This document shows positions 18,477 through 26,107 of a stretch of DNA of 64,000 nt, piece by piece; position 1 is the stretch's first letter, and every line of letters begins with the position of its first letter. The DNA comes from Gp6-AA40 sp963741135 (GTDB lineage: Bacteria > Acidobacteriota > Vicinamibacteria > Vicinamibacterales > UBA2999). Location of the stretch: the NCBI GenBank assembly GCA_963741135.1, contig CAVUHC010000003.1, positions 372,001-436,000 of the forward strand. The letters run 5' to 3'. The notes under the pieces were generated by a model. That model ran no database searches. It was not told where the DNA came from and saw only the letters and a program-made list of their open reading frames with translations. The translations under genes were made by a program, and so were the position numbers.

Positions 18477-18543
18477 TGTAAGCAGGCCGCAAGGCAAGGG
18501 ATACAAAGCCCGCCGACCCCACGAGGTCGGCGGGTTTTTTTTT
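18448..18543 (+). promoter_or_regulatory. Candidate transcription attenuator upstream of hom
   Basis: GGGTCGGC (18448-18455), inside the leader frame, is fully complementary to GCCGACCC (18512-18519), which is the left arm of the terminator. The two pairings exclude each other. A ribosome stalled on the Thr codons (up to about 18416) would leave 18448-18455 free to block the terminator. A ribosome reaching the stop at 18476 would cover it. A small stem GCCTGC/GCAGGC (18465-18470 with 18482-18487) lies at the leader stop. This follows the classic attenuation design and would tie hom expression to charged tRNA-Thr. Confidence 0.55.
18509..18543 (+). terminator. Intrinsic terminator in the hom leader
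   Basis: Perfect 10-bp stem CCCGCCGACC/GGTCGGCGGG (18509-18518, 18525-18534) with a 6-nt loop and nine T. It lies 100 nt before the hom start and after no other complete plus-strand gene, which supports a regulatory role. Confidence 0.93.
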
Positions 18544-18571
18544 GGCCGCGCGGTGGTCGTTCGGTAGCGCG

Positions 18572-18627
18572 GTAGTGTCCGGCTTTAGCCGGACCCGGAG
18601 CGGTAGTGTCCGGCTTTAGCCGGACCC
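18572..18627 (+). repeat. Two GTAG-headed REP palindromes in direct orientation
   Basis: Each 25-bp copy (18572-18596 and 18603-18627) starts GTAGTG and holds the hairpin GTCCGGC-TTTA-GCCGGAC. They repeat at a 31-bp step just upstream of the hom ribosome binding site (GAGAGGAG, 18630-18637). The GTAG head followed by an imperfect palindrome is the hallmark of REP elements mobilised by RAYT transposases. No RAYT gene lies in this window. Confidence 0.88.
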
Positions 18628-18642
18628 CGGAGAGGAGCAATC

Positions 18643-19986
18643 GTGAACGGCAACTACGCATTCGTCGTGGATCGGGATTCGGCCGGTGTGACCGGCATTG
18701 CGCTGCGTCCGTTGCGGGTGGCGCTGCTTGGCTTCGGCACGGTCGGGCGATCGGTCACTCGGATCCTCGTCGAGCGCCCCGAGCTTGGAGGGCGGCTGCA
18801 GCTCACGCACGTCTTCAACCGTCGCGTGTCGCGAAAGAGGGCGGACTGGGTCCCTGAGTCCGTGACGTGGACCGAGGATCTCGACGAGCTCTTCGCGTCA
18901 AACCCCGATGTCATCGTCGAAGTGGTGGGCGGGGTTCGTCCCGCGGGCGACTGGGTTCGGGGCGCGCTCGAGCGCGGCATTTCCGTCGTGACGGCAAACA
19001 AGATACTCCTTGCCGCTGAAGGCCCGGCGTTGCTGCAGCTGGCGGCTTCGACAGGCGCGCAGATCAGGTTCGAGGCAGCCGTCGGGGGTGGAGTCCCGCT
19101 TGTCCAGGGTGTTCGTGAAGGCTTGGCTGGCGACATCCTCACGCGCGTGACCGGCATTCTCAACGGCACGTCGAACTACGTCTTGAGCCGGATGAAAACC
19201 GGAGATGAGTCAATGGACGCGGTGCTCGACGAGGCTCGACGCCTGGGCTACGCGGAGGCCGATCCGAGCGCCGACATCGATGGCGATGATGCGGCGGCGA
19301 AGCTCGTCGTGCTGGCCGGCATCGCTTTCGGACGCCACCTGCCGCTGGCGGCGGTGCCGCGGCGATCGATCAGATCGATTGTCGCTGCCGACTTCCGGTA
19401 TGCGGCACGCCTTGGCTGCATGATTCGCCAGATCGCCCTCGTCGAAGTCGCTGCAGACGGGACGGATGCCCTGCACGCGTTCGTCGGTCCGGCGCTCGTG
19501 CCAGCCGGTTCGAGCTTTGGCCGCAACGATGGCGCCGACAACATCGTCACGCTGTGCGGACGGTACGGCGGCTCGAGCAGCTTCAGCGGCGCAGGTGCTG
19601 GGGGGTCGGCGACGGCGGTTGCGGTTGTCTCGGACCTGCTGGCGCTCGCAGAACGTCGGACGTCAGGTCCAAACCGGGCGCCGGCAGGTAGGCCGGGTCC
19701 TCTTGGAGCCGGCGTTGGACAACCTGCACCCTGCGCTTACTACCTCCGTTTCGTGGTGCGGGACGCGCCGGGCATCCTGGCATCGATCGCCTCGGCGCTG
19801 GCGCGGGAGGGGATCAACCTCGATGCAGTGCTGCAGGATCCCGGGTATCCCAAAGAGGCGCTCGTGTTCGTCGTCACGGTCGAGCCGTGTGAGGAAATCG
19901 CGCTCAAGACGGCTCTTAGGGCGATTGCCGGCGCCGAGTGCCATTCGGAGCCGCCCCTTGCCCTGCCGATGCTGCTAGGCGTATGA
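18643..19986 (+). CDS. hom: Homoserine dehydrogenase with C-terminal ACT domain
   Basis: The enzyme reduces aspartate semialdehyde to homoserine with NAD(P)H, the branch point to Thr, Met and Ile. The start is GTG 18643 behind GAGAGGAG. Of 447 residues, 22-160 form the nucleotide-binding fold (LRVALLGFGTVGRSVTRIL). The catalytic part shows VTGILNGTSNYVLSRM and EADPSADIDGDDAAAKLVVL. A Gly/Ala-rich linker leads to an ACT domain (YYLRFVVRDAPGILASIASA, residues about 365-440), which usually mediates feedback by threonine. An attenuator-like leader lies upstream. A second leader and thrB follow. Confidence 0.95.
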   Translation: MNGNYAFVVDRDSAGVTGIALRPLRVALLGFGTVGRSVTRILVERPELGGRLQLTHVFNRRVSRKRADWVPESVTWTEDLDELFASNPDVIVEVVGGVRPAGDWVRGALERGISVVTANKILLAAEGPALLQLAASTGAQIRFEAAVGGGVPLVQGVREGLAGDILTRVTGILNGTSNYVLSRMKTGDESMDAVLDEARRLGYAEADPSADIDGDDAAAKLVVLAGIAFGRHLPLAAVPRRSIRSIVAADFRYAARLGCMIRQIALVEVAADGTDALHAFVGPALVPAGSSFGRNDGADNIVTLCGRYGGSSSFSGAGAGGSATAVAVVSDLLALAERRTSGPNRAPAGRPGPLGAGVGQPAPCAYYLRFVVRDAPGILASIASALAREGINLDAVLQDPGYPKEALVFVVTVEPCEEIALKTALRAIAGAECHSEPPLALPMLLGV

Positions 19987-19994
19987 TTTTCCGA

Positions 19995-20105
19995 ATGTTT
20001 TCAGGTTCCTTGCCGGTTTCTCGTGTGGCCGTCCCTGCGCCACGTGCCTGCGCGTACATCTGTATGTGTTACAGCATGGCTCGTGCGACCTGGTCGATGG
20101 CATAA
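19995..20105 (+). CDS. Predicted Cys/Met-rich leader peptide ahead of thrB
   Basis: ATG 19995 to TAA 20103-20105 encodes 36 residues, starting 8 nt after the hom stop, so reinitiation is plausible. Residues 19-28 read CAYICMCYSM: three Cys, two Tyr and two Met in ten codons. Two more Met follow (positions 28 and 35 overall). Placement just before an antiterminator/terminator pair resembles an amino-acid-sensing leader. Cysteine or methionine sensing would suit the sulfite-reduction genes further down the same gene run. The assignment is an inference from layout, not from homology. Confidence 0.35.
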   Translation: MFSGSLPVSRVAVPAPRACAYICMCYSMARATWSMA

Positions 20106-20168
20106 CGGTCCCGATAGGACACCGACATCACCAGGCCCGCCGACCAGAACGGTTTCGGCGGGCCTTTT
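20089..20168 (+). promoter_or_regulatory. Candidate attenuator between hom and thrB
   Basis: CCTGGTCGATG (20089-20099), at the end of the leader frame, pairs with CATCACCAGG (20126-20135) over ten base pairs with one bulged C. That pairing consumes the first bases of the terminator left arm (20133-20143). The terminator core GCCCGCCGACC (20135-20145) is identical to the one in the hom leader (18508-18518), suggesting that the two leaders share ancestry. Confidence 0.42.
20133..20168 (+). terminator. Intrinsic terminator between hom and thrB
   Basis: Perfect 11-bp stem AGGCCCGCCGA/TCGGCGGGCCT (20133-20143, 20155-20165) followed by TTTTACTTTT. It either ends the hom transcript or acts conditionally within the hom-thrB-thrC run. 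Confidence 0.9.
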
Positions 20169-20182
20169 ACTTTTAGATGGGC

Positions 20183-20290
20183 GATTAATGATTGGTGATT
20201 GGTGATTGGTGATTGGCGATTTGTGATTGGACGTCCCAATCACGAGTCGCCAATCACGTGATCACGAATCACCAATCACAAATCACAAAT
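20183..20290. repeat. Mirror heptamer array (GATTGGT / AATCACC units) abutting thrB
   Basis: Left arm units are GATTAAT, GATTGGT three times, GATTGGC, GATTTGT and GATTGG (20183-20230). After ACGTCC the right arm reads AATCACG, AGTCGCC, AATCACG, TGATCACG, AATCACC and AATCACA twice (20238-20287). The right arm ends a few bases before the GTG start of thrB at 20296, so it provides the thrB 5' untranslated region and leaves no Shine-Dalgarno sequence. Confidence 0.95.
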
Positions 20291-20295
20291 ACAGT

Positions 20296-21222
20296 GTGAG
20301 CAATGAGATAGTCGTTCCCGGTTCCGTTGCCAACCTTGGCAGCGGGTTTGACACGCTTGCTGTGGCGGTCCAGCTTTACCTGCGCGTGCGCATCGTGGAT
20401 GTGCGTGCGGATGGGGGAGCTCGGCTCGTCGTTGTGAACAGCCGGCCGCCGGTGAGCGGCAGTAACGCAGTGGAGGGCGCGTTCGCGGCGATCGCGCGGC
20501 GCGCAACCGCTCCCGTGCCAACCGTGTTCGTCGACGTCGAGAGCGACATCCCGATGGCCGCTGGTCTTGGCAGCAGCGCCGCGGCGTCAGTGGCTGGCTT
20601 GCGGGTGTTCGAGGAAGTGACCGGCCCGGTCCCCGAGACCACGCTGCTGGCGGTGGCGACATCGCTTGAAGGACACGCCGATAACGCGGCGGCGGCGCTG
20701 CTTGGCGGCATGACGTCGGTTGTCGAAAGCGAAACGGCGAGCGGCGAGGTGCACGCGCTTCGATGGGCGTGGCCAGAGGATCTGCGATTGATTGTGGCGA
20801 CGCCGTTCACCGGCCTCGCAACGTCCACGGCGCGAGCGGCGCTGGCGCCGTCGGTGTCGCGGCAGGACGCCGTATTCAATCTGCAACGTGTACTGTCTCT
20901 GGTGCACGCGCTGCAGCACGGTGAGTACGAGCGGTTGCGCCAGGCGATGCAGGATCGCTGGCACCAGCCTGCTCGGGCGGCGCTGATGCCACATCTTGGC
21001 GCCGTGCTCGCGATCGACGATCCCGACGTGCTCGGCGTCTGCCTGTCGGGCGCCGGTCCATCGGTTGCGGTCCTGGCGCGGCGCGACTTTGCGCGAGTTG
21101 AGCGGCTTCTGCAGTCGACGTGCGAAGCCGCCGGATCCCCGGTGACCGTCAGGACGCTTGCCGTACACCAGTCATCGAACGTGATGCGCGACGCCATGGC
21201 ATCCGCCCACGGGAGAACGTGA
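20296..21222 (+). CDS. thrB: Homoserine kinase (GHMP family)
   Basis: The enzyme phosphorylates homoserine with ATP on the way to threonine. GTG 20296 (VSNEIVVPGSVANLGSGFDT) is chosen because everything upstream in the frame is repeat array and this peptide is the canonical N-terminus of the family. The GHMP phosphate-binding motif appears as IPMAAGLGSSAAASVAGL near residue 95, and a C-terminal GHMP motif as GVCLSGAGPSVAVLA. Length (308 residues) is typical. The stop TGA (21220-21222) overlaps the thrC ATG by one base, giving translational coupling. Confidence 0.94.
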   Translation: MSNEIVVPGSVANLGSGFDTLAVAVQLYLRVRIVDVRADGGARLVVVNSRPPVSGSNAVEGAFAAIARRATAPVPTVFVDVESDIPMAAGLGSSAAASVAGLRVFEEVTGPVPETTLLAVATSLEGHADNAAAALLGGMTSVVESETASGEVHALRWAWPEDLRLIVATPFTGLATSTARAALAPSVSRQDAVFNLQRVLSLVHALQHGEYERLRQAMQDRWHQPARAALMPHLGAVLAIDDPDVLGVCLSGAGPSVAVLARRDFARVERLLQSTCEAAGSPVTVRTLAVHQSSNVMRDAMASAHGRT

Positions 21223-22469
21223 TGAAATTCGTGTCAGGACTGACGTGTCATCTCTGTGGTGCCACGTATCCGGCCCAGGCGCTGTGGGTATGCGCGGAAT
21301 GCCTCGGGCCGCTCGAGGTTACCTACGACTATCCGGCGATCAAGAAAGTGATCAGCCGCAAGGCGATCGAATCGCGCCCGCCGTCGTTGTGGCGATACCT
21401 GGAGCTGCTTCCTGTTGAATCGCCGAAGACCGGTTTCAATTCCGGCTTCACCCCGCTCGTCAAGGCCGATCGTCTCGCGCGCGAGCTGGGACTGTCGGAG
21501 CTGTACATCAAGGACGACTCGGTCAATCATCCGACGTTCTCCTACAAGGATCGGGTCGTCTCAATCGCGGCGACTCGCGCGGTGGAGCTCGGTTTCCCGG
21601 TCTTCGGATGCGCGTCGACCGGCAACCTTGCCAACAGTGTCGCGGCACATTCCGCGCGCCTGGGTCTTCCGTGTTACGTCTTCATCCCGAACGACCTCGA
21701 GCCGAACAAGATTCTCGGCTCGGCGATCTACGGACCGCACGTCGTGGCCGTCGAGGGTAACTACGATGATGTGAACCGGCTGTGCACGCAGATCGCGGAT
21801 CGATACGGGTGGGGGTTCGCGAACATCAACCTGCGCAGCTACTACGCGGAAGGCGCAAAGACGATGGGCTTCGAGGTGGCGGAGCAGCTTGGCTGGCGCT
21901 TCCCCGATCATCTCGTGTCGCCGGTGGCCGGAGGGACGCTCCTGCCGCGCATTTTCAAGGGCCTTCGCGAATTCCGGGACGTCGGCCTCGTCGAAGGCAC
22001 GCTGCCACGCATACACGCGGCCCAACCCACGGGTTCGGCGCCCGTCATCCGCGCCCTCGAATCGGGCGCGGAATTTCCGGATCCGGTGAAGCCGAACACG
22101 ATTGCGAAGTCGCTCGCGATTGGCAACCCGGCGGACGGCTTCCAGGTCATCAAGGTGGTGAACGAGACGGGCGGCGCCGGAGCCATGGTGACGGACGAAG
22201 AGATCCTCGACGCGATTCAGCTCCTTGCGCGCACGGAAGGGATCTTCACCGAACCGGCGGGTGGAACCACGCTCGCGGCGACGCAACAGCTGATCCAGCG
22301 TGGTGTCATCCGTCCGCACGAATCAGTGGTGGTCTGCATCACGGGCAACGGCTACAAGACGGCTGAAATCGTGCGCGACCGCGTCGCGGCGCCCACGCAG
22401 ATCGGCCGCTCGCTGGCCGACTTCGATCGCGTGATTGGATCCCGCCTGACGGTTCCGGCGTCAGTGTGA
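21222..22469 (+). CDS. thrC: Threonine synthase
   Basis: This PLP enzyme converts O-phosphohomoserine to threonine. It starts at ATG 21222, overlapping thrB, and has 415 residues. The N-terminal 30 residues form a zinc-ribbon (CHLCGATYP then VCAEC), as in the bacterial/archaeal thrC subgroup carrying such a finger. The PLP lysine is in HPTFSYKDRVVSIAATRA. The phosphate-binding loop region is CASTGNLANSVAAHSARLG, and the C-terminal VCITGNGYKT is conserved. Its stop overlaps the start of the siroheme gene by a few bases, so the Thr and siroheme/sulfite parts are probably co-transcribed. Confidence 0.94.
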   Translation: MKFVSGLTCHLCGATYPAQALWVCAECLGPLEVTYDYPAIKKVISRKAIESRPPSLWRYLELLPVESPKTGFNSGFTPLVKADRLARELGLSELYIKDDSVNHPTFSYKDRVVSIAATRAVELGFPVFGCASTGNLANSVAAHSARLGLPCYVFIPNDLEPNKILGSAIYGPHVVAVEGNYDDVNRLCTQIADRYGWGFANINLRSYYAEGAKTMGFEVAEQLGWRFPDHLVSPVAGGTLLPRIFKGLREFRDVGLVEGTLPRIHAAQPTGSAPVIRALESGAEFPDPVKPNTIAKSLAIGNPADGFQVIKVVNETGGAGAMVTDEEILDAIQLLARTEGIFTEPAGGTTLAATQQLIQRGVIRPHESVVVCITGNGYKTAEIVRDRVAAPTQIGRSLADFDRVIGSRLTVPASV

Positions 22470-23083
22470 GTGCCATGTTCCCAGCATTCCTCAACCTCGA
22501 GTCACGGCGCGTGGTGCTGGTGGGTGGCGGACGCGTCGCCGCGAGCAAGCTCGAATCGCTGTTGACCGCGGGCGCGCGGGTCACGGTTGTGGCGCCGGAC
22601 ATTCGCCCCGAGATCGAGCGCGAAGGCATCGAGATTGTCCGGCGGGCCTTCGAGGCAGACGATCTCGACGGCGCGTGGTGGGTGGTGGCGGCAGCCCCCG
22701 CGGATGTCAACCGGCAAGTGCAGGCGGCCGCCGAGACGCGCCGTGTGTTCGTGAATGCCGTCGACGACCCGCGGCATGCGACCGCCTTTCTGGGTGGCGT
22801 GGTGAGGCGCGACGGCGTCACGATCGCGATATCTACCGACGGCCGCGCTCCGGCGCTGGCAGGCCTCCTGCGCGAAGCGCTCGATGCGTGGTTGCCGCGC
22901 GAGCTCGACGCGTGGATGAAGGCGTCGGACGAAGCGCGTCGCACATGGCGTGAACAATTGGTACCGATGGAACAGCGACGCCCTCACCTGCTGGAGACCT
23001 TGAACCGGTTGTACGAGGGTAAATCCCAAATCCCAAATCCCAACCCCCAAATCCCAACGGCTACAAAGGCAGGTGCATTGTGA
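22466..23083 (+). CDS. Precorrin-2 dehydrogenase / sirohydrochlorin ferrochelatase (Met8-like)
   Basis: This enzyme oxidises precorrin-2 to sirohydrochlorin with NAD+ and may insert iron to give siroheme. The 205 residues correspond to the N-terminal module of CysG: FPAFLNLESRRVVLVGGGRV (Rossmann start), NAVDDPRHATAFLGGVV and ISTDGRAPALAGLLREAL. GTG 22466 overlaps the thrC stop, and ATG 22475 is an alternative. The native C-terminus appears to end near LNRLYEG. The remaining about 20 residues (KSQIPNPNPQIP and following) are translated from a heptamer array, whose right edge also supplies the TGA stop. Confidence 0.88.
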   Translation: MSAMFPAFLNLESRRVVLVGGGRVAASKLESLLTAGARVTVVAPDIRPEIEREGIEIVRRAFEADDLDGAWWVVAAAPADVNRQVQAAAETRRVFVNAVDDPRHATAFLGGVVRRDGVTIAISTDGRAPALAGLLREALDAWLPRELDAWMKASDEARRTWREQLVPMEQRRPHLLETLNRLYEGKSQIPNPNPQIPTATKAGAL

Positions 23084-23116
23084 TTTGGGATCTGGGATTT
23101 GGGATTTGGGATTTGG
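23021..23116. repeat. Mirror heptamer array (AAATCCC / GATTTGG units), partly translated
   Basis: The left arm has AAATCCC three times, AACCCCC and AAATCCC (23021-23055). The right arm has GATTTGG, GATCTGG, then GATTTGG three times (23082-23116). The 26-nt spacer is not repetitive. The left arm lies inside the Met8-like reading frame and the right arm starts at its stop codon. The next gene starts 11 nt further on. Confidence 0.95.
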
Positions 23117-23126
23117 CAGCGAAGTC

Positions 23127-23909
23127 ATGACAGGCCGAGTGTCGCTTGTCGGCGCCGGCCCTGGCGACCCCGAACTCTGGACGCTCCGCGCGGTCCGGCA
23201 CCTTCAGGAAGCCGATCTCGTGCTCTACGACGCGCTCGTCGATGTGCGCGCGCTGCGGCGGTTCACGAAGGCGCAGTGCTTCTGCGTGGGGAAGCGGGCG
23301 GGCCGAGAGAGCGTCCGCCAGGAAACGATTCATCGCCTGATCATTCGCGCGGCGCGCGCCGGAAAGTGCGTCGTGCGGCTCAAGGGGGGCGACCCGTTCG
23401 TGTTCGGACGCGGCGCCGAGGAGGCACTGGCGCTCGCAATGGCAGGCATTCCCTTCGAAGTCGTGCCAGGCGTCAGCACGGCGATCGCGGCGCCCGAGCT
23501 CGCGGGCATTCCGGTCACGCACCGTGGGGCGGCATCAGGTTTTCTCGTATTGTCGGGTCACGCCCCGGACGCGTTCGACGAGGGACTCGCAGCCGTTCGA
23601 CCGAATGCGGTGTCGCTCGTCGTGCTCATGGGACTCACGGGTCGCCGTCAGCTCGCGGCGACGCTCATATCGCGAGGCTGGAGGGCAGAGACGCCAGCCG
23701 CAATCGTTTGTGGGGCTTCGACGCCCGACCAATGGATTTGGACAGGCGCGTTGGCCCGGCTCGGCGAGACTGAGCTGCCCGAGGGGGTTGCAGGCGTGAT
23801 CGTGATTGGTGAAGTGGTGCGGGTTCGAGAAGCGCTGATGACGGCGTCTGCCGCGCCTACCGAAGAAGAACCCGGGAGCAATGAGGTGAAGTATGGCCGC
23901 AATCGATGA
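23127..23909 (+). CDS. cobA: Uroporphyrinogen-III C-methyltransferase
   Basis: SAM-dependent enzyme that makes precorrin-2, the substrate of the preceding gene product. ATG 23127 (MTGRVSLVGAGPGDPELWTL) is the family N-terminus. Upstream codons in the frame are repeat array. Conserved SUMT motifs are VVRLKGGDPFVFGRG, VPGVSTAIAAPELAGIPVTH and LVVLMGLTGRRQLA. At 260 residues it is a stand-alone SUMT without a fused synthase. Its end overlaps the start of the reductase gene by 17 nt, and together with the Met8-like gene it makes siroheme for that reductase. Confidence 0.93.
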   Translation: MTGRVSLVGAGPGDPELWTLRAVRHLQEADLVLYDALVDVRALRRFTKAQCFCVGKRAGRESVRQETIHRLIIRAARAGKCVVRLKGGDPFVFGRGAEEALALAMAGIPFEVVPGVSTAIAAPELAGIPVTHRGAASGFLVLSGHAPDAFDEGLAAVRPNAVSLVVLMGLTGRRQLAATLISRGWRAETPAAIVCGASTPDQWIWTGALARLGETELPEGVAGVIVIGEVVRVREALMTASAAPTEEEPGSNEVKYGRNR

Positions 23910-25722
23910 CCCGAAAACGATAGGGCGTGCGAACCTGGATTTCGCCAGCGAGCACGACATCGACGAGTTCGTCGAGATGCTGGGCAAGTTCGAGAGCGGC
24001 GAGATGGCCCCCGACGTCTGGCGGCGGTTCCGACTCGTGCGCGGGACGTACGGTCAGCGTCAGGACGGCGTACAGATGATGCGCGTGAAGGCTCCGCAGG
24101 GAATCGTGTCCTCGCCGCAGATGCGCGCGTTTGCAGGTGTGGCCTCGCGCTACTCGCGCGGCTTCTGCCACATCACCACTCGACAGAACATCCAGTTCCA
24201 TTTCGTCCTGCTGAAGAACGTCGAGGCGGCGATGCGCGAGATGGCCGAGGAGGGGTTGACCACGCGTGAGGCCTGCGGCAACTCCGTGCGCAACATCACC
24301 GGCTGCCCGTACGCGGGAACGTCGGAGAACGAAATCTTCGATCCCTCGTCGTACGCGGAGGCGTTGACGCGCTATTTTCTGCGTCACCCGCTGAGCGGCG
24401 TGCTGCCACGCAAGTTCAAGATCGCCTTCGAGGGCTGCATTGACGATCACGCGGTCACTTCGATCAATGACATCGGCTGGCGCTCCCGCATCGTGGACGG
24501 CAGGAAAGGGTTCAAGGTGACGGTGGCCGGCGGCACGTCGATCCTCCCGGTCACAGGCTACGTGCTGTACGAGTTCCTCCCTGTCGAAGAGATGTTCAAC
24601 GTCGCGGAGGCGGTCATCCGCGTCTTCCACAAGTACGGGGATTACAAGCATCCGTCGCGGAATCGGATGAAATTCGTCATCCGGGCGATCGGCTGGGATG
24701 CGTTCAAGGCGCACTTCGAAGAGGAGTTGGAAGGTTTTCGTCGCGAAGGCGGTGCCAGCCTGCCGTTCGACCCCGCCGCGGTCGTGCCCGAGAGCGCGCC
24801 CGATTGGACACCCGCTGCCGCGCCCACATTGCAGAAGGTGGCCGCAATGGCGGTAACGCCGATGAGAGGCCCTGGAGTGCATCCCGGGACGGTGCGGCTC
24901 CAGCCGCTGCCGGACTCATACCTCCGCTGGATGCGGAACAACGTGAGCAGGCAGCGCCAGGCCGGGTATTGCCACGTGATCGTGCGACTGCCTCTTGGCG
25001 ACTTCACCGCAGGTCAGATGCGCGTCCTCGCGGATCTCGCCGAGGCGTACGGCGACGGCACGATGCGGCTGACGGTGGAGCAGAACGTGCTCTTCCGATG
25101 GATCAAGACGGAATCGATCGACCCGTTCTATCAGCGGCTCGCGGCCGCGGGACTCGATGCGCCGGATGCCCTCACGCTCAGCGACGTCGTGAGCTGCCCC
25201 GGCGCCGAATCATGCCGTCTGGCGGTGACGCAGTCGCGCGGCCTCGGGCGCGTGCTCACCGAGTACTTCAGCGCCCGTCCCGACCTCGTCGATCTCGTTC
25301 CGTCCGGCCTCATCAGGATCAGCGGCTGTCCGAACGGGTGCGGGCAGCATCACATCGGGTCCCTCGGTTTTCAAGGCAGCGTGCGGAAGGTCGGTGGGAA
25401 GGCGCTCCCGCAATATTTCGTGCTCGTGGGTGGCGGCGTTACCGATGAGGGGGCTCACTTCGGGAAGGTCGTCGCGAAGATCCCCGCGCGCCGGATAACG
25501 GATGCGGTGGATCGCCTTCTCGCGCTGTATCGCGAGCAGCGGGAAAGCGAAACCGAAGAACTCGGCGCATTCTACCGCCGCATCGCGCCCGCGGTGGCGA
25601 CCGAGCGGCTCAAGGACCTTGTCGAGCTGCGTCCGGAGGACACGACCGCGGACGATTTCATCGATCTCGGCGAAAGCCAGGCCTTCGACCCCGTCGTCAT
25701 GGACGGAGAGTGCTCTGCGTAA
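23893..25722 (+). CDS. Ferredoxin-type sulfite/nitrite reductase (siroheme, 4Fe-4S)
   Basis: A 609-residue assimilatory reductase with two ferredoxin-like/siroheme half repeats. The first half carries SRGFCHITTRQNIQFHFV and NSVRNITGCPYAGTSENE. The second carries the cluster-siroheme ligands in SCPGAESCRLAVTQSRGLG and RISGCPNGCGQHHIGSLG, a C-x5-C ... C-x3-C arrangement. The six-electron reduction of sulfite (or nitrite) needs siroheme, supplied by the two genes upstream. Sulfite versus nitrite cannot be settled from motifs alone. Proximity to Thr/Met-branch genes and absence of nitrate genes favour sulfite. A mirror array starts right after its stop. Confidence 0.9.
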   Translation: MAAIDDPKTIGRANLDFASEHDIDEFVEMLGKFESGEMAPDVWRRFRLVRGTYGQRQDGVQMMRVKAPQGIVSSPQMRAFAGVASRYSRGFCHITTRQNIQFHFVLLKNVEAAMREMAEEGLTTREACGNSVRNITGCPYAGTSENEIFDPSSYAEALTRYFLRHPLSGVLPRKFKIAFEGCIDDHAVTSINDIGWRSRIVDGRKGFKVTVAGGTSILPVTGYVLYEFLPVEEMFNVAEAVIRVFHKYGDYKHPSRNRMKFVIRAIGWDAFKAHFEEELEGFRREGGASLPFDPAAVVPESAPDWTPAAAPTLQKVAAMAVTPMRGPGVHPGTVRLQPLPDSYLRWMRNNVSRQRQAGYCHVIVRLPLGDFTAGQMRVLADLAEAYGDGTMRLTVEQNVLFRWIKTESIDPFYQRLAAAGLDAPDALTLSDVVSCPGAESCRLAVTQSRGLGRVLTEYFSARPDLVDLVPSGLIRISGCPNGCGQHHIGSLGFQGSVRKVGGKALPQYFVLVGGGVTDEGAHFGKVVAKIPARRITDAVDRLLALYREQRESETEELGAFYRRIAPAVATERLKDLVELRPEDTTADDFIDLGESQAFDPVVMDGECSA

Positions 25723-25724
25723 GC

Positions 25725-25826
25725 AAATCCCAAACCCCAAATCCCAATCCCAATCCCAAATCCCAATCCCAAATCCCAAATTTGGCGGGAGTTGGGAATT
25801 TGGTAGTTGGGACTTGGGAATGGGAG
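25725..25826. repeat. Mirror heptamer array (AAATCCC units) after the reductase gene
   Basis: The left arm (25725-25783) alternates AAATCCC with shortened AATCCC and one AAACCCC. The right arm (25789-25826) is a decayed complement with GGGAGTT, GGGAATTT and GGGACTT. The left arm begins 2 nt after the TAA stop. Arm similarity is lower than at other loci, so this copy may be older. Confidence 0.88.
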
Positions 25827-25873
25827 TCCGTTTTGCACCCCCGGTGCGCTACACGAGCATCTGGGAGGTCGTC

Positions 25874-26107
25874 ATGGCGAATCGTAGGGGACGGGAAAGC
25901 AGGGAGCTCAAGAAGGCTCAGACCGCGCGCCGGGAAGTGCTCGAAGAGATCAGTTTGGAAATAACCCAGGACCACACGGAGCCGACGTACCGCAATCCAA
26001 ACCGCGACCAGGCGCGGGGCGACTGGGATCGATCCGGGCGCCACACGGACGAGGAACGTAGTCGCGATCAGGGAAACGATGTCGACGACGGCCTCGGGCC
26101 CAAGTAA
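25874..26107 (+). CDS. Small highly charged hypothetical protein
   Basis: ATG 25874 follows GGAGG (25864-25868) and gives 77 residues dominated by Arg, Lys, Glu and Asp (MANRRGRESRELKKAQTARR at the start, GNDVDDGLGPK at the end). No transmembrane segment, signal peptide or recognised domain is present. Composition suggests a flexible or nucleic-acid-associated protein, but that is only an impression. The TAA stop (26105-26107) coincides with the outer edge of a mirror array. Confidence 0.6.
   Translation: MANRRGRESRELKKAQTARREVLEEISLEITQDHTEPTYRNPNRDQARGDWDRSGRHTDEERSRDQGNDVDDGLGPK

Noticed and set aside
22981..23120. CRISPR-like spacing of repeats in the intergenic arrays
   Set aside because: Units are 7 nt, contiguous and mirrored, without spacers of 25-40 nt, and no cas genes are present.
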